Origin: Xanthomonas hydrangeae
Lineage (GTDB): Bacteria; Pseudomonadota; Gammaproteobacteria; Xanthomonadales; Xanthomonadaceae
Assembly (NCBI GenBank): GCA_905142475.1
Contig: LR990730.1
Location: 2,170,001-2,234,000 of the forward strand
Direction of reading: 5' to 3'
Length of the DNA stretch: 64,000 nt
In this document: piece after piece, positions 9,211 through 19,033 of the stretch
How the letters are laid out: each line of letters starts with the position of its first letter
Position numbering within the stretch: position 1 is the first letter of the stretch
Translations under genes and position numbers: made by a program
Notes under the pieces: generated by a model
Databases searched by the model: none
Told to the model about the DNA's origin: nothing
The model's input: only the letters and a program-made list of their open reading frames with translations

Positions 9211-9820
9211 CAGCGCTACGCTGCAGGTCGCCTTCCTTACCGGGCAAAGCGATCCACAGCGCTGCGCATTGAGCATCGAACAGCAGCACTTCTTGCAGCA
9301 GCTGCAAGGCCCGGGCCGGCAACTGATTGACTGCAATTATCCGTATCGCCCCGATCGCGCTGCGCACCGGCGCACGCCGCTCTGGCGCGCCAGTCTCTCC
9401 AACGCGCGGCAGTACCTGGCCGCACGCGTCGCACGTATCGTGGACGCCGATCGCATGCTTGTCATGGCGCTATTGGAGCAGGCGCCGATGACGGTAGTGC
9501 TTGCAGGCAGTTGCGGCCTGCAGTTACTCACCGCGCTGCAGCTTCCGCAGGCACTGCGTACGCGCCTGGCAGTGTTTGCCTACGGTCCGGTCTGTAATGC
9601 ACCTGCCTCGTTCGCACAGTTGCGCGTGTTGCAAGGGCAGCGTGATTGGATCTCGCGCGCGCTGTTCGGCGCTGCGGTCGATCTGGCGCCCGCGTGCGGG
9701 CATATGGATTACCTGCGTAATGCGGCGGTGCTTGCCGATTGCCAGGCGTTCATCGCGCGGCTCGAACACGCCGTGCAGGGGAGGGCAGATGCGCATCGAT
9801 CTGATCGCACCGCCATATAG
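9188..9820 (+). CDS. Unrecognised 210-residue protein, possible alpha/beta-hydrolase relative
   Basis: Starts 23 bases before the end of the upstream glycosyltransferase and ends 32 bases inside the next gene, so it is embedded in the operon. I do not recognise the family. Two weak hints of a serine-hydrolase fold are visible: VVLAGSCGLQLLTAL, which could be an A-x-S-x-G nucleophile elbow, and a late CGHMDYLRNAAVLADC, where His would sit near the C-terminus as in alpha/beta hydrolases (GHxDYL). No signal peptide and no membrane helix. The short length argues for an incomplete or minimal fold. It may act on the lipid or its glycosyl ester; that is inference. Confidence 0.7.
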   Translation: MGVSVPIDSATLQVAFLTGQSDPQRCALSIEQQHFLQQLQGPGRQLIDCNYPYRPDRAAHRRTPLWRASLSNARQYLAARVARIVDADRMLVMALLEQAPMTVVLAGSCGLQLLTALQLPQALRTRLAVFAYGPVCNAPASFAQLRVLQGQRDWISRALFGAAVDLAPACGHMDYLRNAAVLADCQAFIARLEHAVQGRADAHRSDRTAI

Positions 9821-11045
9821 CGGGCACCTGCATCCGATCCTTGCGATCGCCCGTCAGCTGGCGCCGCATCACCAGGTACAGGTCATCAGCACGCCAGCGG
9901 CGCAGGCGCGCATCCGTGCATGCGGGCTGAGCGCAGTCAGCGTGCTGGATGCGCAAGCCGACCGGCTGTTGCTGGAGATCGCCAACCCACCGCATGCGGT
10001 GGGCCACAACCCGTTGCGCTTGCGTCGACAACTGCACAACGCGCTTGGGTTGATGGCGCGGATGGGGGATGTGCTGAAAGCGCACTGGCGCGAGCGCAGG
10101 CCGGACCTGGTGATCGTCGATTTCACCTTGCCCAGCGCGGGGCTGGCGGCGCAGGCGATGGACATCGCATGGTGGACCAGCATGCCGTCGCCGTGCGTGA
10201 TCGAAACAGTCGACGCGCCTCCGGCGTATTTCGGCGGTCTGTTGCCGGCGACCACAGTAACGCAGCGGATCTGGCATGCGATCGCGCGGCGTTTGACGCG
10301 TGGGTTCAAACGAAGCTTGCATGCCTGTTATCGGCGCCAGATGCAGGCCTGCGGATTGTCGGCGATCTATCGCAGCGATCGCAGCGAAGCGGTGTATTCG
10401 CCGCAGTGCATCCTGGCGCTGGGTCTGCCGTCGTTCGAGTTGGCGCAGCGCTGGCCTGCGGCGGTGCGCTTCGTCGGGCCGCAGTTGTGTACGCCGCCAT
10501 CGGCAGTTGCGTCGCCTGAGTTCGTCGCTAGGCAGCGGCATGTGCTGGTGACGCTGGGCACGCATCTGCAGTGGGTCAAACACCGCATGGATGCGGTGCT
10601 GCGCGCGCTGGCACCGCAGTTCCCGGAAGTGATCTTCCATTTCAGCGATGGCGATACCGCGGCGCCACAGCAGCAGGCGCACGGCAACTATCAACGTCTG
10701 CCGTATGTCGACTATGCGCACCACCTGCATCGCTACGCGCTGGTGGTGCACCACGGCGGCGCCGGCATTCTGTATGCCTGCCTTGCTGCCGGCTTGCCAT
10801 CGATCGTGTATCCGCTGGACTACGATCAGTTCGACCACGCCGCACGCCTGCAGGTCGCCGGAGCAGCCTGGTGGTTGCGTGAGCTGGACGAATTGCCGGC
10901 ACTGTTGCGCGAGGCGCTTGGCACGAGCGAGCTGCCGTCAGGCGTGCGTCGATTGCAAACGGAGCTGCACGCCATCGACGCGCAGGCGCGCATCGTGCGG
11001 TTGGTGAATGCGTTTGCGCAGACCGGTGTGGTGCCGCAGGTCTGA
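9789..11045 (+). CDS. UGT/MGT-family glycosyltransferase (GT1-like)
   Basis: 418 residues, GT-B fold. The N-terminus MRIDLIAPPYSGHLHPILAIA is the classic acceptor-domain opening of UDP-glycosyltransferases that glycosylate small hydrophobic molecules (macrolides, carotenoids, rhamnolipids). The donor domain shows VLVTLGTHLQWVK, YVDYAHHLHRYALVVHHGGAG and YPLDYDQFDHAARL, with the HGGAG and DQ motifs of the nucleotide-sugar site. It overlaps the preceding gene by 32 bases and ends the packed run that begins at gumO. Together with the GT21-like enzyme it suggests that the lipid product carries at least two sugars. Confidence 0.85.
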   Translation: MRIDLIAPPYSGHLHPILAIARQLAPHHQVQVISTPAAQARIRACGLSAVSVLDAQADRLLLEIANPPHAVGHNPLRLRRQLHNALGLMARMGDVLKAHWRERRPDLVIVDFTLPSAGLAAQAMDIAWWTSMPSPCVIETVDAPPAYFGGLLPATTVTQRIWHAIARRLTRGFKRSLHACYRRQMQACGLSAIYRSDRSEAVYSPQCILALGLPSFELAQRWPAAVRFVGPQLCTPPSAVASPEFVARQRHVLVTLGTHLQWVKHRMDAVLRALAPQFPEVIFHFSDGDTAAPQQQAHGNYQRLPYVDYAHHLHRYALVVHHGGAGILYACLAAGLPSIVYPLDYDQFDHAARLQVAGAAWWLRELDELPALLREALGTSELPSGVRRLQTELHAIDAQARIVRLVNAFAQTGVVPQV

Positions 11046-11123
11046 TGCGTCGCCACGCGAGATCGGTCGCGCATTGCGTCAGCGCAGCCGCGTCAACACG
11101 ATGCGTGGGTCGCGGTTGATACG

Positions 11124-11149
11124 GGCAGGCGAATCTCCAATCGCCTGCC
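11124..11149. terminator. Stem-loop after the lipid-glycoside operon
   Basis: GGCAGGCGA and TCGCCTGCC form a perfect 9-bp stem around an 8-base loop, about 80 bases after the UGT stop codon and facing the end of dxs. There is no T-run on either side, so it may be a transcript-stabilising hairpin or a rho-assisted stop and not a classical intrinsic terminator. Confidence 0.4.
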
Positions 11150-11223
11150 GGGACTGAACATCCAAGAGCGGCTCACAAAACTGCCAAGTGTGCGCAGCCG
11201 GCTGATCTGCCGCTTGGTTGCAG

Positions 11224-11327
11224 GGCCCTTGCCCGCCCACCATCGCGGGACACGCCTGTAGGCTCTGTAGGCTCTTACGCGGCATCCATGCCGCGTAGGG
11301 TTCCGCGCCGGTTGGCGGGCAAGGGCC
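11224..11327 (+). repeat. Palindromic repeat, copy A
   Basis: Outer 14-bp inverted arms GGCCCTTGCCCGCC / GGCGGGCAAGGGCC enclose an inner palindrome centred on GCGGCATCCATGCCGC. The same arms occur at 22093-22200 and 44719-44826. The flank GCCAGTCGAGAG followed by GTGCGTGGTTGC is also shared with the copy at 44719. The element is non-coding and could fold into a nested hairpin or cruciform. Confidence 0.8.
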
Positions 11328-11389
11328 AGTCGAGAGGTCGGGGTGCGTGGTTGCGGGCAGTACGCGCGGCGTGACGTTGACCGCGAGCC

Positions 11390-13306
11390 TCAGCCCGCAG
11401 CAGCATTCAACGACAGCGCCTTGCTGGCCATCAGCTGCGGCCAGCGCTTGAGCACGGCGGCACGGATACCGGCCTGGTCGATGCCAGCGTCGGCCAGCAG
11501 GTCTTCGCGGCTGGCGTGGTGCTGGAAGCTGTCGGGCAGGCCCAGGTGCAGCATGGGCATGGTGATGGCTTCGGCATTGAGCAGCTCTGCCACACCGGAG
11601 CCGGCACCACCGGCGACGACGTTGTCTTCGATGGTGACGAAGCCTTCGTGGCTCTTGGCCAGTTCCAGCAGCATGGCTTTGTCGAGCGGCTTGACGAAGC
11701 GCATGTTGACCACGGTCAGGCCGAGTTCGCGCCCGACCGCTTCTGCCGCATCCACGCTCGCGCCGAAGCCCAGCAGCGCGATGCGTGCGCCGCTATGGCG
11801 CAGCTGCGCCTTGCCGATCGGCAGGGTGGTGAGCGATGTGTCGAGCGCACTGCCCGGGCCTGTGCCACGCGGGTAGCGCACAGCTGCCGGGCCTTCGTAG
11901 CGCACGCCGGTGGTCAGCATCTGGCGGCATTCGGCTTCGTCTGCCGGCGCCATCACCACCATGTGCGGCACGCAGCGCAAGAAGCTCAGATCCAGATTGC
12001 CGGCATGGGTGGCGCCATCCGGGCCGACTACGCCGCCGCGGTCGATTGCGAACAGCACGTCCAGCTGCTGCACCGCCACGTCGTGCACCAGCTGGTCGTA
12101 ACCGCGCTGCAGGAACGTGGAATAGATCGCCACCACCGGTTTTGCGCCCTGGGTCGCCATGCCGGCGGCCAGGGTGACCGCATGTTGCTCCGCAATCGCC
12201 ACGTCGAAATAACGCTGCGGATACTCCTTGCTGAAACGCACCAGGCCCGAGCCTTCGCGCATTGCCGGTGTGATCACCAGCAGCGTCGGCTCGGCGGCGG
12301 CCATGTCGCAGACCCAGTCGCTGAAGACATCGGTATAGGTCGCCTTTTTGGCGCTGGCCTTGGCAATCAGCCCCTTGCTCGGGTCGAAGGGACCCACCGC
12401 GTGGTAACCGATCTGGTCGCCTTCGGCCAGCTCGTAGCCCTTGCCCTTGGTAGTGATGACGTGCAGCAACTGCGGGCCCTTGAGCGTCTGCAAGGTCTTC
12501 AGTGCGCCGACCAGGCTGGGCAGGTCGTGGCCGTCGATCGGGCCGGTGTAGTGGAAGCCCATTTCTTCGAACAACGTGGACGGCACGAACATGCCTTTCC
12601 AGTGTTCTTCCCAGCGCCGCACGAAGCGCGCGGTGGGGTTGTTCTTCTTGTCGCCGAGGATCTTCTTGCCGCCCTCGCGGATCGCGTTGAGCGTGCGGCT
12701 GCCGCTGGCACGGCCCAGCATCTTGGTCAGCCCGCCGACCGCTTCGGAGATCGACATGCGGTTGTCGTTGAGGATCACCAGCAGGTTCGGCTCCGGATCC
12801 ATGCCGCCGGCGTGGTTGAGCGCCTCGTAGACCATGCCGGCGGTCATCGCACCGTCGCCGATCACCGCCACCACCTTGCGCTCGTCGCCGTTGCGCTGCG
12901 CGGCGATCGCCATGCCGAGCGCGGCCGAGATCGAGGTCGACGAATGGCCGACGCCGAAGGTGTCGTAGATGCTTTCTTCGCGCTTGGGAAACGGCGCCAC
13001 GCCGTCCTTCTGCTTGACCGTGTGGATCTGGTCGCGACGGCCGGTGAGGATCTTGTGCGGGTAGGTCTGATGGCCCACGTCCCACACCAGCTGATCGACC
13101 GGGGTCTGATACAGGTAGTGCAGGGCGACGGTGAGTTCGATCACACCCAGGCCGGCCGCGAAGTGCCCGCCGCTCTTGCCCACCGATTCGATGAGGTAGG
13201 AACGCAGTTCTTCGGCGATCGCCGTGAGGTCGGCCTCGTCGAAGCGACGCAGATCGTCGGGGGTCTGGATGCGCGACAGGCGCGGATAGCGGGTGGAATC
13301 GATCAT
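11390..13306 (-). CDS. dxs: 1-deoxy-D-xylulose-5-phosphate synthase
   Basis: 638 residues when started at the second of two ATGs ([12 protein letters not shown]); the open frame continues upstream without coding character. Dxs condenses pyruvate and glyceraldehyde 3-phosphate, using thiamine diphosphate, in the first step of the MEP isoprenoid pathway. Motifs: [18 protein letters not shown], the ThDP/Mg motif [37 protein letters not shown], the transketolase pyrimidine domain [16 protein letters not shown], and [18 protein letters not shown]. Length and domain order are normal. Transcribed leftward, alone, converging with the lipid-glycoside operon. Confidence 0.96.
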   Translation of the reverse strand: MIDSTRYPRLSRIQTPDDLRRFDEADLTAIAEELRSYLIESVGKSGGHFAAGLGVIELTVALHYLYQTPVDQLVWDVGHQTYPHKILTGRRDQIHTVKQKDGVAPFPKREESIYDTFGVGHSSTSISAALGMAIAAQRNGDERKVVAVIGDGAMTAGMVYEALNHAGGMDPEPNLLVILNDNRMSISEAVGGLTKMLGRASGSRTLNAIREGGKKILGDKKNNPTARFVRRWEEHWKGMFVPSTLFEEMGFHYTGPIDGHDLPSLVGALKTLQTLKGPQLLHVITTKGKGYELAEGDQIGYHAVGPFDPSKGLIAKASAKKATYTDVFSDWVCDMAAAEPTLLVITPAMREGSGLVRFSKEYPQRYFDVAIAEQHAVTLAAGMATQGAKPVVAIYSTFLQRGYDQLVHDVAVQQLDVLFAIDRGGVVGPDGATHAGNLDLSFLRCVPHMVVMAPADEAECRQMLTTGVRYEGPAAVRYPRGTGPGSALDTSLTTLPIGKAQLRHSGARIALLGFGASVDAAEAVGRELGLTVVNMRFVKPLDKAMLLELAKSHEGFVTIEDNVVAGGAGSGVAELLNAEAITMPMLHLGLPDSFQHHASREDLLADAGIDQAGIRAAVLKRWPQLMASKALSLNAAAG

Positions 13307-13680
13307 CATCGTGTCAATGTTCTGAAGCCATATTGTCCTCCCCATGCGAAGGCCCGGCAAGCAAACCGGTTCAGCTGTCAGCGGAAAGTGATGGCTGCGC
13401 TCGCCGCCATTGCTGGCGGGCGCAGTGAACGCCTGCGCATGCGGCAATCTGCCGCACCCGCTTGAACGCGCAGATGCACGCTGGGCGCGCGAACGCCAGG
13501 CGCTGGGAGTTCGTGGCTGGAACGACAGTGTGCTGGTCAGCCGGCACGATGGATGCCTGGCTTTGCGCGTGCCCATTACTGCGTCATTGCTCAGGCGTGG
13601 ACCCAGGTCCACTCAATCGCTCTTGTTGAGCCCGAACACGTGCAAGCCCGCGCGATCTGCGCGGGGATGGATGACACGCG
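13307..13680. other. Gene-free interval upstream of dxs
   Basis: 374 bases between the HNH gene and dxs, both leftward. It should contain the dxs promoter and leader. Reading-frame openings in it lack a start or family resemblance, and no clear -35/-10 pair or riboswitch fold was identified. Confidence 0.5.
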
Positions 13681-14337
13681 CTACAGCGACAGCTTGGAGC
13701 GCTTGGGCAACTGCGCGCGCAGGAACGCCATCTGATCGGAGAGGATATTGCGGTTGGAGAGGATCAGATGTTCGATCCAGCTCGGCCGATACGGCACCGC
13801 CAGCAGCGGCATATGTGCCTGCTGTGGCGTGCGGTTGGCCTTGCGCGAGTTGCACTGGAAGCACGCAGTGACCACGTTCTCCCAGGTATCGCGGCCGCCC
13901 TTGGACACCGGCATGACATGGTCGCGGGTCAGTTGCGGGCGGCTGAAGTGCTGGCCGCAATACATGCACAGCTGCGAGTCGCGTGCGAACAGCGCGGTGT
14001 TGCTGAGGGTCGGCGTCGGGTCCAATGCACGCGACCGGGCATGCCCGCGTGCGGCGATGATGGGATGCAACGCCAGCGTGCTGCGCTCGCCGGTGAGCCG
14101 CGAAATGCCGCCGTGGATCTCCATGCAGGGCTCGCCCAGCGTCCAGGACACCGCGTCGCGTGCGTACAGGCAGGCGGCGTCCTGCCAGTTGATCCAGTCC
14201 AGCACCCGGCCATGCGCATCGAGCGAGAGCAGGCGCAGCGTGGGCAGTTGCTGGATCGCAGCGACAGCGCTGCCCGCGACCGGAGCTGAGGAGCCTCCGG
14301 GGACGATCACATCACCTGCGTGCGTGTCTGTCTCCAT
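13681..14337 (-). CDS. HNH endonuclease family protein
   Basis: 218 residues. The C-terminal half carries a complete HNH core: LCMYCGQHFSRPQLTRDHVMPVSKG (CxxC then DH), W-ENVVTACFQCNSRKANR (N and CxxC), a zinc-stabilised beta-beta-alpha metal fold that cuts or binds DNA. The N-terminal half (about residues 25-110, LPTLRLLSLDAHGRVLDWINWQDA) is a domain common in stand-alone HNH proteins of gammaproteobacteria and has no assigned function. There is no methyltransferase or integrase next to it, so it does not look like a restriction system or homing element. Confidence 0.88.
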   Translation of the reverse strand: METDTHAGDVIVPGGSSAPVAGSAVAAIQQLPTLRLLSLDAHGRVLDWINWQDAACLYARDAVSWTLGEPCMEIHGGISRLTGERSTLALHPIIAARGHARSRALDPTPTLSNTALFARDSQLCMYCGQHFSRPQLTRDHVMPVSKGGRDTWENVVTACFQCNSRKANRTPQQAHMPLLAVPYRPSWIEHLILSNRNILSDQMAFLRAQLPKRSKLSL

Positions 14338-14516
14338 CGGGAAAACAGCTTATACCCGATCGTTGACAGTTTGTGTATTGCAGCGAACCGCTTTGGCGCG
14401 CGTCTTGCAATCGGAGGGTCAGCACGTCCCCGCCCGGCCGCCCCGGCCGCGATGCCGCCGTGCTGCGTCACCCATCATTCGGACGCGTCGCAGGCCCTGT
14501 TTAGCCGTAGGAGCGC

Positions 14517-14575
14517 ACCCGGGCGCGAGGTCTCGCCGATCGGTAATGCCTCGTCGCGGCCAGGGCCGCTGCTAC
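14517..14575. repeat. Degenerate GTAGGAGC / GCTGCTAC palindromic repeat
   Basis: The sequence starts GTAGGAGCGC and ends CGCTGCTAC, with imperfect complementarity between. It resembles the perfect hairpin at 34412-34478 and is typical of REP-like intergenic elements. It lies just after the stop of the leftward acyl-CoA dehydrogenase gene and upstream of the HNH gene. Confidence 0.5.
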
Positions 14576-14609
14576 GACAGCGGCAGCCCGCCGAGATGAT
14601 GGCGCTTGC

Positions 14610-16403
<1,794 letters not shown>

Positions 16404-16440
16404 GCGGAGTCCTTCAAACGAGTGCGGGAAGGCGTGCGCG

Positions 16441-16917
16441 TCAGCGCAGCACGCCGTTGAGGCCGGGGGCCGGGCTGAGCGTGTTGCGCGACTCGACGCT
16501 GAAATCGCGCTGCTTCTTGTCCTGCGGGGTCGCCCACACCGTGCCCTTGAGCGTGTACGGCAGCGAGCGGCCGCTGGCGAGCACGTCGGCGACGGTGAGG
16601 CGGCCCAGCGAGGTCGGCTGCAGGGTGACAGTCACCACGTCGGCGGTCTCCGGGCCGATCGAAATACCCACGGCCTGGTCGAGCTTGCCGGCCAGCTGGT
16701 CGCCGGCGGAGATCTCCAGCGCCACGCGCTCGAACTGCATCGGGATGCTGCTGTAGTTCTGCAGCCGCAGGTCCACCGACCAGGCGCCATCCGGGCGCAC
16801 GGTCAGCTGCTGGATGCGGGCTGCCGGCTCGGACACGCGGCGCACCGCGCCGCCGCAGGCGCTCAGCAGCAGGGCGCAGGTCAGCGACACAATCACAAGG
16901 CGATAGGCACGACGCAT
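16441..16917 (-). CDS. LEA type 2 family lipoprotein
   Basis: 158 residues. The N-terminus MRRAYRLVIVSLTCALLLSACGG is a lipoprotein signal with lipobox LSAC, so the mature protein is anchored at Cys21. The rest is a beta-rich LEA-14-like domain (WSVDLRLQNYSSIPMQFERVALEI), a fold that binds or stabilises other molecules in the envelope. It lies 37 bases upstream of the acyl-CoA dehydrogenase on the same strand, so the two may be co-transcribed, though no functional link is evident. The family assignment is from the sequence pattern. Confidence 0.75.
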   Translation of the reverse strand: MRRAYRLVIVSLTCALLLSACGGAVRRVSEPAARIQQLTVRPDGAWSVDLRLQNYSSIPMQFERVALEISAGDQLAGKLDQAVGISIGPETADVVTVTLQPTSLGRLTVADVLASGRSLPYTLKGTVWATPQDKKQRDFSVESRNTLSPAPGLNGVLR

Positions 16918-17023
16918 GTACTCGGATCCTTGGCTGGATAAGGCGGCGCCAAGAATACTACGCAGTACGGTTGCTGCCTTGCTGCGTGCACGGTGCGGAG
17001 GGCGTGCGGTCAGGGCGCTGCAC

Positions 17024-17560
17024 TCACGGCAATGGCGCAGCCACGATCAACGGCGACAGGTCGTAGCCCATCTGCGTGGCCTGGCGCTTGAGTTGCTCGA
17101 ACTGCGCGCGCTGCATCTGCGGCGAGCGCGACAGGATCCACAGGTACTTGCGATCCGGCTCGCCGACCACCGCCCATTGGTAGTCCGGGTCGAGCGCGAT
17201 CACCCAATAGTCGGCCCACACCAGCGGCAGCCAGCTCAGCCATTCCGGAGCGAAGCGCACCTGCAACTGGCCGGGTTGCCCGGCGACCGGCCGCGCCACA
17301 CCCTCGGCCTGGGTCAGGGCGCCATCGGCAGTGCGGCAGCCGTTACGCACGCCGATCAGACCATCGTCGCGCAAGGTGTAGCTGGCGGTGATGTCGCTGC
17401 GGCACTTCTTCTGGAACGACACCGGCAGGTGCGCGATCTCGTGCCACTGCCCGGCGTAGCGTGAGATGTCCAGCTGCGGCGCCGCGCGTATCGGCTGTTG
17501 GGCAATAGCGGTCAATGGCAGCAGCAAAGCGAACGACACCAGCAGGCGGGGCAGGCGCAT
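17024..17560 (-). CDS. Bacterial lipocalin (Blc-like)
   Basis: 178 residues. A cleavable signal peptide (MRLPRLLVSFALLLPLTAIA) is followed by the lipocalin signature DISRYAGQWHEIAHLPVSFQKKC (GxW motif), DITASYTLRDDGLIGVRNGC, and YWVIALDPDYQWAVVGEPDRKYLWILSRSP (structurally conserved regions 2 and 3). Unlike E. coli Blc there is no lipobox cysteine, so this looks like a soluble periplasmic lipocalin. Such proteins carry lysophospholipids or fatty acids during envelope repair. A strong Shine-Dalgarno (GAGGAG) precedes the start. Confidence 0.92.
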   Translation of the reverse strand: MRLPRLLVSFALLLPLTAIAQQPIRAAPQLDISRYAGQWHEIAHLPVSFQKKCRSDITASYTLRDDGLIGVRNGCRTADGALTQAEGVARPVAGQPGQLQVRFAPEWLSWLPLVWADYWVIALDPDYQWAVVGEPDRKYLWILSRSPQMQRAQFEQLKRQATQMGYDLSPLIVAAPLP

Positions 17561-17740
17561 GACAATCTCCTCGGGACGCGCGCAGGCTAGGCCATGCCAC
17601 CCGCCGCGCGGCGTGAACCGGCGCAGGAAACCCGGCTGCCGGCACCGGCCCGCAACAAAGTTGCGCGCAAGGCTTGCCCAAACTGCGCCTGCTCGCTATG
17701 ATGCGCGTCCTCGCAACGCAGGCATCGCGTTGCAGGTAGT

Positions 17741-17816
17741 GGCCGAGTAGCTCAGTTGGTAGAGCAGGGGATTGAAAATCCCCGTGTCGGCGGTTCGATT
17801 CCGTCCTCGGCCACCA
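17741..17816 (+). tRNA. tRNA-Phe (GAA)
   Basis: 76 bases beginning GGCCGAGTAGCTCAGTTGG and ending in an encoded CCA. The anticodon stem GGGGA/TCCCC encloses the loop TTGAAAA, giving anticodon GAA at 17774-17776. The T arm carries GGTTCGATTCC. The acceptor stem GGCCGAG/CTCGGCC pairs fully, and an intrinsic terminator follows at 17843. Confidence 0.97.
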
Positions 17817-17842
17817 TTTCTAAGCCTTCATTCGCAAGGCTT

Positions 17843-17862
17843 TCCGGCAATCGCCGGATTTT
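17843..17862 (+). terminator. Intrinsic terminator of tRNA-Phe
   Basis: TCCGGC and GCCGGA form a 6-bp stem with loop AATC, followed directly by TTTT. It lies 27 bases after the tRNA and has the spacing of a tRNA transcription stop. Confidence 0.75.
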
Positions 17863-18099
17863 CAGACTCTTGTCGTGTTTCCTTTGAGCCAGGCCTGCAC
17901 ACAGATTGGCGGGTGGTTTTGTCGTGTCTGTCGGCGAGTGATTTGACGATAAGGCTGTGTCGCGAACCGTCTTTGCAAATCGGCTCGAATGACGCTGCAA
18001 GTTGCCGTCGCAGTCAATCTGCGCGGCGTCTTGCTCGGTCTCGCGATGACTGCTTTGCTTCCACGTCGTCTTCAACTGCGCGTGGCGATACTTGCGCGC

Positions 18100-18366
18100 A
18101 TGATGCACAAGACACTTCGACGCACGTTGATTCATGGATATTGCGGCGAGTTCCGCGTGGAGACGTTGGAAAGCCAGGCGCCTGGCGCGACGTTGTGGCT
18201 CTCGACCGCGTTCGTCTACCACCGCGACCGCGCATCGCCGGTGGCCACGATCGAGGGCGCCGGGCAGGGCGAGTATCGCGGCGATGCGCGTGAGCAGGCG
18301 CTGCGCGTCGGCTCCTGCTTGGCGGAGTTTCTGGATCCGAAGGAATACCGGGTTCGCGAGACCTAG
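18100..18366 (+). CDS. Small hypothetical protein
   Basis: 88 residues from the ATG at 18100; the open frame extends back to 17989, but that stretch overlaps poorly coding sequence close to the tRNA. The body HGYCGEFRVETLESQAPGATLWLSTAFVYHRDRASP has an even, soluble composition that looks like a real protein and not an antisense shadow. The end (EFLDPKEYRVRET) is charged. No family is recognised and no signal peptide is present. It ends 42 bases before the secreted protein gene at 18409 on the same strand. Confidence 0.55.
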   Translation: MMHKTLRRTLIHGYCGEFRVETLESQAPGATLWLSTAFVYHRDRASPVATIEGAGQGEYRGDAREQALRVGSCLAEFLDPKEYRVRET

Positions 18367-18408
18367 CGCCGGGTATGCTTGTGCCCCTGAGCGGACGACG
18401 GAACGGCA

Positions 18409-19017
18409 ATGACAAAACACTCCTGGTGGTTGGCGATGATGTTGGCTGCGGCCGTACCATGCGGCGCTTCTACGCTGCCTGCCAATGCGTCGAAGTTGCT
18501 GCCTGCCGGGCAGACGGTGATCGGCGTTGCCATTGCGGATCTGACTGGAGACGGCCGGCAGGATTATGTGGTGGCCCTGCGCGCCTCGTCTGAAGGCACA
18601 TTGGATGCGCTGCGCTCCAGTGGGCGCACTGCGCCTGTACGCACCTTGCTGGTGTTGGTGGCGAATGCGGACGGAGGCTTTGTCGAAGCCGGGCGCAATA
18701 CGCGGGTGATCTTCAAGGCCGACGAAGGCGGCCAGTGCGATCCGTTTCTGGATGGCGAAGAAGGCTTGGTGGCGAAGGGCGCGTATTTCACCGTACAGAA
18801 TGGCGTATCGTGCGGGCAGCATTGGACCGACTACATCACCTTCCGCTACGACCGTGAGCGCGGCGGGTTCTTTTTCCACAAGCGTGTGACGGAAAGCTGG
18901 GAAATGAATACCGATGACAGGCCTGACGCCGATGCGATGCGGATGAGCGAGCACACCGAGATCAAGGCCGACCCGCGCAAGCCGGTGTCGCTGTCGGCGT
19001 ACACGCCGACGCCGTGA
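18409..19017 (+). CDS. Secreted hypothetical protein with an FG-GAP-like motif
   Basis: 202 residues. The signal peptide MTKHSWWLAMMLAAAVPCGAS directs it out of the cytoplasm. The segment VIGVAIADLTGDGRQDYVVAL resembles one FG-GAP/VCBS calcium-binding blade (DLTGDGRxD), found in integrin-like and surface proteins. Two cysteines (GGQCDPF and GVSCGQH) could form a disulfide. Only one blade is clear, so a complete propeller is unlikely. The function is unknown. The gene is transcribed towards the methyltransferase gene, which lies on the other strand. Confidence 0.72.
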   Translation: MTKHSWWLAMMLAAAVPCGASTLPANASKLLPAGQTVIGVAIADLTGDGRQDYVVALRASSEGTLDALRSSGRTAPVRTLLVLVANADGGFVEAGRNTRVIFKADEGGQCDPFLDGEEGLVAKGAYFTVQNGVSCGQHWTDYITFRYDRERGGFFFHKRVTESWEMNTDDRPDADAMRMSEHTEIKADPRKPVSLSAYTPTP

Positions 19018-19033
19018 TGGCATGGCGCTGCGA

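Larger units (their letters stand above)
11046..11389. other. Gene-free convergent interval between UGT gene and dxs
   Basis: 344 bases with no credible gene. It separates the rightward operon from leftward dxs. It holds a 9-bp stem-loop near the UGT stop (11124-11149) and one copy of the palindromic repeat family (11224-11327). No terminator U-tract was seen. Confidence 0.6.

Noticed and set aside
11046..11389. Insertion sequence remnant near dxs
   Set aside because: The inverted arms belong to a short non-coding palindrome family; no transposase fragment or target duplication was seen.
11516..13465. Long plus-strand open frame opposite dxs
   Set aside because: It is a shadow of dxs, whose thiamine and transketolase motifs are intact on the minus strand.
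17741..18400. Genomic island or prophage inserted at tRNA-Phe
   Set aside because: No integrase, no repeated tRNA 3' end and no change in gene type were found downstream.
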